A stretch of 64,000 bases of DNA. It comes from Streptomyces naganishii JCM 4654 (GTDB taxonomy: Bacteria; Actinomycetota; Actinomycetes; Streptomycetales; Streptomycetaceae). This document shows positions 34,784-41,856 of this stretch, one piece after another. Position 1 is the stretch's first letter; every line of letters begins with the position of its first letter. Location: assembly GCF_014650575.1 (NCBI RefSeq), contig NZ_BMVF01000004.1, positions 62,001 to 126,000 of the forward strand, in the 5' to 3' direction. The translations under genes were made by a program, and so were the position numbers. The notes beneath the pieces were generated by a model. That model did not search any database, had not been told where the DNA came from, and saw nothing but the letters and a program-made list of their open reading frames with translations.

Positions 34784-34830
34784 GGGAGACTCCTGGTTCT
34801 CCGGGACGGCGAGTGAAAACACTTTACCAA

Positions 34831-34849
34831 GTGCGCAACTGAGCAATCC
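34831..34849 (-). promoter_or_regulatory. TTGCGCAA-type motif, copy b
   Basis: GTGCGCAACTGAGCAATCC on the plus strand, about 50 bp upstream of the TPM-gene TTG. It matches copy e (63331-63349) at 16 of 19 positions. Confidence 0.5.
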
Positions 34850-34908
34850 CCCTGCGGGGGCGGTCGCGAGTTCGCCCTCCAGTCCTGGACGAGAAGACCG
34901 AGGGCCGC

Positions 34909-34954
34909 CTCGTCCACCAAAGCCACCAGAACTCGTCCACCAAAGTCACCAGGA
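34909..34954. repeat. Imperfect 23-bp tandem repeat
   Basis: Two abutting units beginning CTCGTCCACCAAAG (34909-34931 and 34932-34954) differ at two positions. Intergenic; no function assigned. Confidence 0.6.
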
Positions 34955-35007
34955 CGAACGACCCCCGGCTCGCAGCAGACCGTCCGGCCGCCGCTCGGGC
35001 AGGCACC

Positions 35008-35136
35008 TCACCTGCGGAAGCCGCCGAGCACGAACACGACGGTGAACGCGATGCCCGCCAGGGCGACGCACACGGCGATCCGGAGCCCCGCGCCCGCCAG
35101 GAGCGGAGCGGCCAGGTCGTGGAAAGGGGTGGTCAT
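35008..35136 (-). CDS. Small single-span membrane protein
   Basis: A 42-residue ORF (ATG 35136 to TGA 35008) with a polar N-terminus (MTTPFHDLAAPLLAG), one strong hydrophobic helix (LRIAVCVALAGIAFTVVFVL) and a Gly-Gly-Phe-Arg-Arg end that fixes an N-out/C-in topology. Codon use is Streptomyces-like. There is no strong ribosome-binding site. The palindromic TTGCGCAA site at 35222 is 86 bp upstream. Similar tiny membrane proteins are common in Streptomyces; function is unknown. Confidence 0.55.
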   Translation of the reverse strand: MTTPFHDLAAPLLAGAGLRIAVCVALAGIAFTVVFVLGGFRR

Positions 35137-35221
35137 CACTTACACCCAAGGCCCTTCTGGTGCGGCGCCGCCGCGTCACGCCCGCGCGCTTGCGGGCGGC
35201 GAGCGACAGCGCGGGGACGGG

Positions 35222-35245
35222 ACTGTTGCGCAACTGCTGAACAGT
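35222..35245. promoter_or_regulatory. TTGCGCAA motif, copy c
   Basis: ACTGTT (35222-35227) and AACAGT (35240-35245) bracket TTGCGCAACTGCTG, giving a 24-bp imperfect palindrome between the divergent small membrane gene and ftsW-like gene. Confidence 0.5.
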
Positions 35246-35367
35246 AGCGCCGGGGCCGCACGAATCGCCCGTGGCGCGCCCCGGGTCACCGGTACAAAGG
35301 AGGGCGCTGCCGCAACCGGCGCCGCGCTCGCGGCAGCGGGCACAACTGCCACGCGACATTTGCCTGA

Positions 35368-35375
35368 TTGCGCAA
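35368..35375 (+). promoter_or_regulatory. TTGCGCAA motif, copy d
   Basis: TTGCGCAA followed by an AT-rich stretch (GTACGAGTATGAT) resembling a -10 region, about 130 bp before the ftsW-like start. Confidence 0.4.
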
Positions 35376-35504
35376 ATGTACGAGTATGATGAGACGCCCA
35401 CACGACGGAACCACAGTGGATCGCCCGTCGTCTTCCGACGCACATCACCACCATCGGGTTCAGGCCCTTTCCCGGTTCGTGGTGCCCCGAGCTGGAGGTT
35501 TTTG

Positions 35505-36965
35505 TTGCGGAGCCTGAGACAGACCGCTCCGCCGGCGCCGGAGACAGGCGACTCGGACGCCGAGCGAACCATGTCCATGGCGGCTTTCGCGCTCTCGCCC
35601 GACCGACGGCGTACGGAGGCGTTGCTGCTGGCGCTCGTCGTGGGGATCACCGTGGGCGGTTACGCGTACGTCGGCCTGTCCATGCTGGACCGGCTGCCGC
35701 CCGGATTCACCGGCTTCAGCGTTGCCGTCCTCCTGCTGGCGATCGTCCCGCACCTCGCGGTACGCCGGTGGGCGCCACGCGCCGACCCCCTGATCCTGCC
35801 GATCGCCCTGCTCCTCACCGGCCTCGGCCTGGTCCTTCTGCACCGCCTCGACATCACCTACGCGGCCAAGCGCTATCTGCGCATCGCGCAGGCGGGCAGC
35901 GGCCAGCTGATGTGGACGGCGATCGGTCTCGCCGTGTGCGTCGGCGTCCTGGTCGCGCTGCCCGACTACCGGCTGCTGCAGCGTTACCTGTACGTCATGA
36001 TGGCGGTCGCCCTCGTGTTGCTGATGGCTCCGGCCTTCTTCGGTTCCGACCAGTTCGGCGCCAAGCGCTGGATCCTGCTGGGCCCGCTGTCGGTGCAGCC
36101 CGGCGAGTTCGTGAAGATCATGATCACGGTGTTCTTCGCCGGCTATCTCACCGTCAACCGCGACGCGCTCGCGCTCGCCGGCCGCCGGATGCTCGGCGTT
36201 CGGCTGCCGCCCGGACGGCAGATGGGCCCGATCGTCACCATCTGGGCCGTCAGCCTGCTGGTGCTCATCTTCGAGCGGGATCTCGGCACCTCGCTGATCT
36301 TCTTCGGCCTCTTCGTGATCATGCTCTACCTGGCCACCGAACGGACCAGCTGGGTGATCTTCGGCGTCCTGATGTTCGCCGTCGGCGCGACGGTCGTCGG
36401 CTCGATGGAACCCCACGTCCACGGCCGTGTGGAGGCCTGGCTGCACCCGATGGAGGCGCTCACCCCCAAGGGGCAGGCCGCGGGCATGTCCGAGCAGTTG
36501 GCCCAGGCCCTGTTCAGCTTCGGCAGCGGCGGCATCACCGGAACCGGCCTCGGCCAGGGCCACCCCGAACTGGTCGGCTTCGCCGGCAACAGTGACTTCA
36601 TCCTCACCACCGTCGGCGAGGAACTGGGCCTCACCGGTGTGACGGCGGTCCTGGTCCTCTACGGCCTGCTCGCCCAACGGGGCCTGCGCACCGCCCTGGT
36701 GACCCGTGACCCGTTCGGCAAGCTCCTGGCCGTCGGTCTCTCCAGCGCCCTCCTGCTGCAGGTGTTCGTCGTCTCGGGCGGTGTCCTGGGCCTCATCCCC
36801 CTCACCGGCAAGGCCCTGCCCTTCCTGGCCAAGGGCGGCTCCTCCATGGTCGCCAACTGGCTGATGGTGGCCCTGCTGCTGCGCGTCAGCGACAAGGCGC
36901 AGCAGCGCCGGGAGCCGGAACAGCCGACCGCGCCGCAAGGCGACCCCCGCACCCCGGCCGGATGA
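35505..36965 (+). CDS. FtsW/RodA/SpoVE-family SEDS peptidoglycan polymerase
   Basis: A 486-residue polytopic protein with about ten hydrophobic helices after a polar N-terminus. SEDS motifs are clear: GAKRWILLGPLSVQPGEFVKI, LIFERDLGTSL, GSGGITGTGLGQGHPELV, NSDFILTTVGEELGL, and GLIPLTGKALPFLAKGGSSM. It would polymerise lipid II with a partner class B penicillin-binding protein. The TTG at 35505 has GGAGG 5 nt upstream; ATG 35571 has no such site. No PBP gene is adjacent, so this is probably an accessory paralogue rather than the division or elongation copy. Confidence 0.88.
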   Translation: MRSLRQTAPPAPETGDSDAERTMSMAAFALSPDRRRTEALLLALVVGITVGGYAYVGLSMLDRLPPGFTGFSVAVLLLAIVPHLAVRRWAPRADPLILPIALLLTGLGLVLLHRLDITYAAKRYLRIAQAGSGQLMWTAIGLAVCVGVLVALPDYRLLQRYLYVMMAVALVLLMAPAFFGSDQFGAKRWILLGPLSVQPGEFVKIMITVFFAGYLTVNRDALALAGRRMLGVRLPPGRQMGPIVTIWAVSLLVLIFERDLGTSLIFFGLFVIMLYLATERTSWVIFGVLMFAVGATVVGSMEPHVHGRVEAWLHPMEALTPKGQAAGMSEQLAQALFSFGSGGITGTGLGQGHPELVGFAGNSDFILTTVGEELGLTGVTAVLVLYGLLAQRGLRTALVTRDPFGKLLAVGLSSALLLQVFVVSGGVLGLIPLTGKALPFLAKGGSSMVANWLMVALLLRVSDKAQQRREPEQPTAPQGDPRTPAG

Positions 36966-37046
36966 CGATGCGGGGGTGCCGGTGCCCACGCATGCGCCTC
37001 GGCCGCGCCCGGGCGGGAGCCCTGCGGCGGAGGTACAACGGTAGAT

Positions 37047-38165
37047 ATGCGTGTGGACCGCGTGTCGGTGGACCGTCTCCTGGAAGAGCCGTACGGCCGC
37101 AGGCTGGTGGCGATCCCTCTGGCCCTGATCGTCGTGATCACGGTGTTGGACGTGCGAACCCCCCAGGACGTCCATCTGGGGCCCTTCCTGGTCATCGCGC
37201 CGGCGCTCACCTCCTCGCTGGCCGGGCCGTGGCTGACCGCGGGTGTGGGGGCCCTGGCCGTGGCCGCTCAGGTGCTGATCGCCGTGCTGCACGGCGGGCT
37301 GACCACAGCCAACCACCTCGCGCAGATCGCCGCGCTGATCGTCCTCTCCGGCCTGGTCGTCTACGTCTGCCGGCTACGGGAGCGGCGTCACCGGCAGCTG
37401 GTCCGGGCACGGTCCGTGGCCGAGACGGCACAGTTGGTCCTGCTGCGGCCGCCACCCCGCCGGATCGGGCCGCTGCGCGTGGCCTGGCTGTATCTGGCGG
37501 CCGAGGACGAGACGCGCATCGGAGGCGACCTCTTCGCGGTCGTGCGCACCGACCGCCCTGGCAGCCGTGTGATCATCGGGGACGTCCGGGGCAAGGGCCT
37601 GGCCGCCATCGGTGAGGCGTCGATGCTGCTGAGCTCCTTCCGGGAAGCCGCTCACCGCTGTGCCACGCTGCCCGAACTCGCCGCCGCACTGGAGGTGAGC
37701 GTCTGCCGCAACCTGCGGGAGATGGCCGACACCGAGCACGACCTGGGCGAGCACTTCATCACGGCCCTGCTGCTCGACATCCCCGACGAAGGCTCCCAGG
37801 TCGAAATGATCAACTGCGGCCATCCACCGCCTCTGCTGCTGCACGATCACCAGGTCACGCTCCTGCACGCACGGCGCCCCCGGCCCCCTCTGGGCATGCC
37901 CGACCTGACGACCGCCGGCCACGGCGACGACCCCTTCGTCTTCCAGGCCGGCGACACCTTGCTCCTCTACACCGACGGCCTCGTCGAAGCCCGCTCCCCC
38001 ACCGGAGCCTTCTACCCGCTCACCGAGCGCGCCGCCCTGGTCCCCACCTCCGGACCCGAGGCCCTGCTGCGCCACCTCCACAGTGATCTGGTGGACCACG
38101 TCGGCCACGAGCCGCAGGACGACGCCGCCCTCCTCGTCATCGAACGCACCGCCGGGCACCACTGA
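37047..38165 (+). CDS. Membrane-bound PP2C (SpoIIE-type) serine phosphatase
   Basis: A 372-residue protein with four N-terminal membrane helices (about 18-105) and a cytoplasmic SpoIIE/RsbU phosphatase domain (about 140-368): RIGGDLFAVV, IIGDVRGKGL, NCGHPPPLLL, LLYTDGLVEARS, QDDAALLVIER. It lacks PAS, GAF or kinase domains. It starts 81 nt after the ftsW-like stop and may share its transcript. The likely target is a phosphorylated anti-anti-sigma protein encoded elsewhere. Confidence 0.88.
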   Translation: MRVDRVSVDRLLEEPYGRRLVAIPLALIVVITVLDVRTPQDVHLGPFLVIAPALTSSLAGPWLTAGVGALAVAAQVLIAVLHGGLTTANHLAQIAALIVLSGLVVYVCRLRERRHRQLVRARSVAETAQLVLLRPPPRRIGPLRVAWLYLAAEDETRIGGDLFAVVRTDRPGSRVIIGDVRGKGLAAIGEASMLLSSFREAAHRCATLPELAAALEVSVCRNLREMADTEHDLGEHFITALLLDIPDEGSQVEMINCGHPPPLLLHDHQVTLLHARRPRPPLGMPDLTTAGHGDDPFVFQAGDTLLLYTDGLVEARSPTGAFYPLTERAALVPTSGPEALLRHLHSDLVDHVGHEPQDDAALLVIERTAGHH

Positions 38166-38418
38166 GCGCACGACCGCGGTGCCGTGGACGGGCGCCCCGC
38201 GGCCTTCCGCGAGCCTTCGGCCTGTCCCACATCCGCGTACGCGAGATGGCTGGTCTCAGTCCAGCCGCACACCAGCCTCCCGCTCCTGTACGGCGGTCGC
38301 CTCCGCGGCCTTCGCGGGCGCACCGTCCCCGCCCGCCAGGGCCTCGTCCGTGGCCAGCACCACCTTCTCCGGCTGCGCACTGGACGTCAGTCCCGCCCGG
38401 CCGGCGGGAGTCCCGCGG

Positions 38419-39294
38419 TCACCACACCGCCCGCCAACTGGGCGGGGTCCTCTCTCCGAGGGTGAGCATCGCCTCCGCGACCTCGCCGGCCGCCGCGTCG
38501 GGGATCGCGGTGGCGGCCTCCTCGAGGACGAGCAGCCGTGCACCGGGGATCTCGCGTGCGATCGCCTCGCCGTTGCCGACGGGGAAGAACCGGTTCCGGC
38601 GGCCGTGGACGACCAGTGTGGGGATCCCGATCCCGGGCAGGCTCTCGCGCCAGCGGGGTGCGCAGTCGAGCCGGGAGAACACCGTGCCCAGCTGGTTGGC
38701 CGTCTGGACGGCGGCTGACGTGCCCGGCGTGCGGTCCCAGACGCGTGCGGCGGTCACGCGCGCGGCGGCGGGATCGTCTCCCAGGATCTCCGCACCGCGC
38801 GCGGCGAACGAAGCGACCGCCTCGCGGTCGGTCCAGTCGGGCATCGGGCGCGCGAACAGCCGACTCATCGTCGCCTGGTCGTGGTCGGGCAGGTCGTCGT
38901 CGGGCGGCCCGGGGGCGACCGCGCGGGTGCCGGCCAGGGTGAGCGCCGAGAACGCGCCCGGGTGGTCGAGCACGGCCACCTGGGCGACCATGCCGCCGAC
39001 GCCGATCCCCGCGAGGTGCGCGGGCCCGCCGCCGAGGACGCCGGCGAGGGCCGCCGCGTCGGCGGCGAGGTCGCGCAGGGTGTAGGCGGGAGCCTGCGGA
39101 TCCGCCGTCGTCGACGTCCCGCTGTCGCGCAGGTCGTAGCGCACCACACGGCGGCCGCCGGCGGCGAGGCGCTCGCACAGCGCGTCGGGCCAGGACAGCA
39201 TCGTCGTCCCGCCCGCGAGCAGGACGAGTGGCGCCCCCTCCTCACCGAACGACTCGATGCCCAGCTCGACCTCGTTCACGTTGACAGTGGTCAT
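38419..39294 (-). CDS. Alpha/beta-hydrolase-fold protein without a catalytic triad
   Basis: A 291-residue protein that follows the RdmC/aclacinomycin-methylesterase-like hydrolase family over its whole length (LVLLAGGTTMLSWPDALCERL, RYDLRDSGTSTT, GPPDDDLPDHD). The nucleophile elbow reads GIGVGG, placing Gly98 where Ser is expected. The acid position (HGTxDP in relatives) is HGRRNR with Asn234, and the His position (MGHxLP) is AATAIP with Thr262. All three catalytic residues are therefore replaced in an otherwise intact, well-biased gene. ATG 39294 follows GAGGTGAT. It may bind a ligand or act as a pseudoenzyme or structural partner. Confidence 0.85.
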   Translation of the reverse strand: MTTVNVNEVELGIESFGEEGAPLVLLAGGTTMLSWPDALCERLAAGGRRVVRYDLRDSGTSTTADPQAPAYTLRDLAADAAALAGVLGGGPAHLAGIGVGGMVAQVAVLDHPGAFSALTLAGTRAVAPGPPDDDLPDHDQATMSRLFARPMPDWTDREAVASFAARGAEILGDDPAAARVTAARVWDRTPGTSAAVQTANQLGTVFSRLDCAPRWRESLPGIGIPTLVVHGRRNRFFPVGNGEAIAREIPGARLLVLEEAATAIPDAAAGEVAEAMLTLGERTPPSWRAVW

Positions 39295-39298
39295 CGGA

Positions 39299-39418
39299 TC
39301 ACCTCGCGGCGTCGCAGGTCAGGCCTTCCGGCCCGTCGGCCACGTCGAGCAGGTGGCGGCCGAGCGCGACGGCGCCCGAATCGAGAGGGACCGGGATGTC
39401 ATCGATGGTTCGAGTCAT
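39299..39418 (-). CDS. Possible 39-residue ORF coupled to the hydrolase-fold gene
   Basis: ATG 39418 to TGA 39299 encodes 39 residues (TIDDIPVPLDSGAVALGRHL core) with strong third-position GC bias. It ends 4 nt before the start of the hydrolase-fold gene, so ribosomes could pass directly to it. No clear ribosome-binding site and no recognised family. The remaining 39419-39668 region shows nothing else. Confidence 0.35.
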   Translation of the reverse strand: MTRTIDDIPVPLDSGAVALGRHLLDVADGPEGLTCDAAR

Positions 39419-39668
39419 GCCAGGGCAGACCCGAGTTCCCGCCCGAAGTCATCGCTCCCCGTCGCGATGGACCGACGGCCCGGCAGCGGCGGACCGTGGG
39501 CCGGCGTCAACCGGCCGCCGCCTTCGAGGAGTCGGCCATCTGTTGGGGAACTCCCTCGTCCCTCGCCGACGCGGGCTTCGTCGCCGGTGTCGCCCACGAC
39601 GGCGTGGACGACCCGACCGGCGGCGTCGGGCCGGTGGAGGCCGGCACATCGCGTGCTGGGGCCGCCGC

Positions 39669-40049
39669 TCAGGCTGTGCCGAGCGGATTGAGCACGGAGA
39701 ACCGCCAGCAGCCGTCCGCTCCTCGGCAGGCGACGTTGGCGGTGGTGCCGGTCGGGGCGACGCGCCGGCCGTCGGGGGCGGTGACTTCGAGGGTCCAGTC
39801 GGTGACCAGCAGCGCCGCCTCGGCGCCGACCAGGGTGTGCCGGGGGATGTTGGTGAGCCGTCCACGGGCGGCGACGGTCCCGCTGATCTCCCGGCGCAGC
39901 GCCTCGTGGCCGGCGATGACCTCGCCGGCCGTCGTGCGCATGGTGGCGCCGGGGGCGAACAGGGCCAGGACACCCTCGACGTCACCGCCGTTCAGGGCCT
40001 CCTCGAACGCGCCGGGCAGCAGTGCGGGGTCGGTGATCGCAGTCTTCAC
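39669..40049 (-). CDS. NTF2-like/SnoaL-type protein
   Basis: A 126-residue cone-shaped NTF2-superfamily protein of the YybH/SnoaL-like group (LPGAFEEALNGGDVEGVLALF, GATMRTTAGEVIAGHEALRR, RHTLVGAEAALLVTDWTL). Members are small isomerases, cyclases or ligand-binding proteins; the activity is not predictable here. GTG start at 40049 with AAGGA upstream. Divergent from the AraC-type gene at 40198, its likely regulator. Confidence 0.82.
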   Translation of the reverse strand: MKTAITDPALLPGAFEEALNGGDVEGVLALFAPGATMRTTAGEVIAGHEALRREISGTVAARGRLTNIPRHTLVGAEAALLVTDWTLEVTAPDGRRVAPTGTTANVACRGADGCWRFSVLNPLGTA

Positions 40050-40197
40050 AGTGGTGGATCCTTACTTGGTAGTGCCCATCGGGGCAGGGATGTACGAGCG
40101 CGCCGCGGGTCTCGACAACGCAGGCCCGCGGCACGAAGTGACGCCTTCACGATCCCCGCCAGGGGGCTCCCGCGGCGAGGTAGAGTCGGGACCCGTC

Positions 40198-41097
40198 ATG
40201 GTCAAAGTTGGACACCGCGACGTCATCGACATCGCCTACCGCAATCCCGACCGTCCGCGGCTGGGCATCGAGGTCCTGCCGTTCGACGTCCTGCGCCGCC
40301 GTCTGAAAAGGGAAGTCGCCCGCACCGCGAGCCGGACGGACTTCCACCAACTGCTTCTCGTACGAGGCGGTGAGGCGACCATGATGGTCGATTTCGTGCC
40401 CCAGCCCTGCGCACCGGGCAGGCTTCTGCATGTGCGGCCCGGGCAGGTCCAGCGGTTCCCGGCCGACGCGGAGGGCCACCTGGCCGAACTGGACGCCGTG
40501 CTCGTGCTGTTCACCGCCGCCTTCCCACCGCGTCTGCCTCAGCTCGCGTCCCTCCTCGACGGCTTCGGGCCGGCCGCCTGGACGTTGTCCCCGGGCGACC
40601 ACCAGGTCCTCGACCGGGCCATGGCCGAGATCGCGGCCGAGTACCACACCCTGGAGGGCTACCGGGAGGACACCGAGGCCGGTCTCACCGTCCCCCTGCT
40701 GCGCCAGCTCCTCGGCGCGGTGCTGCTGCGCCTGGCCCGGCTGCCCCATCCGGACCGCTCCACCTCGGCGGAGGCCGGTGACGAGGTCTTCCGCGCCTTC
40801 CGGTACGAGCTGGAGCGCTCCTTCGCCGCCACCCGCTCCGTACAGAGGTACGCCGCCCAACTCGGTTACTCACCACGCACCCTGACCCGCGCCTGCCAGG
40901 CCGCCACCGGCCGCACCGCCAAAGAACTCATCGACGCCCGCGCCGCCCTGGAGGCGCAGCGCCTGCTCGTCCACACCGACCTGCCCGTGGCCGCGATCGG
41001 CCGGATGCTCGGATTCTCCGAACCCGCCAACTTCGGGAAGTTCTTCGCCCGCGAGACCGGCGACGCCCCCGGCGGCTTCCGCACCCGCTGGCGCTAG
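40198..41097 (+). CDS. AraC-family transcriptional regulator
   Basis: A 299-residue regulator with an N-terminal cupin-like sensor (DFHQLLLVRGGEATMMVDF, LLHVRPGQVQRFPAD) and a C-terminal double helix-turn-helix (about 205-295: SVQRYAAQLGYSPRTLTRAC, AIGRMLGFSEPANFGKFF, RETGDAPGGFR). ATG 40198 gives a normal cupin N-terminus. Divergent from the NTF2-like gene. Inducer unknown. Confidence 0.9.
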   Translation: MVKVGHRDVIDIAYRNPDRPRLGIEVLPFDVLRRRLKREVARTASRTDFHQLLLVRGGEATMMVDFVPQPCAPGRLLHVRPGQVQRFPADAEGHLAELDAVLVLFTAAFPPRLPQLASLLDGFGPAAWTLSPGDHQVLDRAMAEIAAEYHTLEGYREDTEAGLTVPLLRQLLGAVLLRLARLPHPDRSTSAEAGDEVFRAFRYELERSFAATRSVQRYAAQLGYSPRTLTRACQAATGRTAKELIDARAALEAQRLLVHTDLPVAAIGRMLGFSEPANFGKFFARETGDAPGGFRTRWR

Positions 41098-41162
41098 CCA
41101 GGGACCCGATCCATTGTCGGACTGCCTTCGGACTGCCTTCCTTCGGCAAGGGCCGATGCACA

Positions 41163-41642
41163 TCACTCGATTCCGAGGGGTCCGACGCCGAGGTCCTCAC
41201 GCATGAGGCGACGCATCCGCGCCATGGCCTCGCGCCGCCGCTCTATCAGGGGCGCGTCGGCGGCGGAGCCGACAGCCACCCCACGGGCATAGGCGTCGCG
41301 GAGCGCGCGCATGCTGTGGAACGCCTCGTTCCCCGCCTCCACGACCTGCGGCGGGCCCACGAGCCAGAGGCGTTCGCTCGCCGTGTAGATGCCGGTGCCG
41401 CGCACGGCCTCTCGCACCGCCGCGTCGCGGGCCGACTCGGACATGTGGTCGCCCAGGGCGACGGCCCGTATCTCCTCACCCGCGGCCTTGAGGGCGGAGA
41501 CGTACTCCGTGTAGACCTCGCGCCGTGTCTCCAGAGCGTGCCTGGCTTCCTCCCGCCGCCACCGGTTGCGGTCGGCGATCAAAGTGGCTGCGATGCCGAT
41601 GACGGCGCCGCTCAAGGTGGAGAGCAGGGGTGTCCAGTCCAT
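41163..41642 (-). CDS. Single-span membrane protein of unknown function
   Basis: A 159-residue protein: an N-terminal membrane helix (TPLLSTLSGAVIGIAATLIA), then a basic segment (DRNRWRREEARHALETRREV) and a long helical cytoplasmic region (EYVSALKAAGEEIRAV). Actinobacteria contain many proteins of this layout, generally unnamed. ATG 41642 is chosen because the upstream frame encodes a Cys/Arg-rich tail unlike the family. Confidence 0.68.
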   Translation of the reverse strand: MDWTPLLSTLSGAVIGIAATLIADRNRWRREEARHALETRREVYTEYVSALKAAGEEIRAVALGDHMSESARDAAVREAVRGTGIYTASERLWLVGPPQVVEAGNEAFHSMRALRDAYARGVAVGSAADAPLIERRREAMARMRRLMREDLGVGPLGIE

Positions 41643-41726
41643 GTGCCGCAGCTTGGCGCAACCGGTGCGCCGGCACCAGGGGCTCCCTCTGCCGCACAGC
41701 ACCACCATGCGGCTGCCGCACGACCG

Positions 41727-41758
41727 ACGCGGGATGCCGCCGGATCGGCATCCCGCGT
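41727..41758 (-). terminator. Strong hairpin, probable terminator of the TerD-like gene
   Basis: A perfect 13-bp stem (ACGCGGGATGCCG at 41727-41739, complement at 41746-41758) with a 6-nt loop, about 100 bp beyond the stop of the leftward gene ending at 41857. Confidence 0.6.
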
Positions 41759-41856
41759 CAGCGGCGAAGTCGAGGGCGAGGAGAGCGAAGGGACTCGTTA
41801 CAGGTGGAGTTGAGAAGGAAGCCCCTTCATGGCCTCGCCGTCGGCAACGCTAGCAC

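Noticed and set aside
38259..38370. Minus-strand frame tail between the phosphatase and hydrolase genes that reads like a protein C-terminus
   Set aside because: No start codon, short, and lies in a 253-bp convergent gap; at best a relic, not enough to call.
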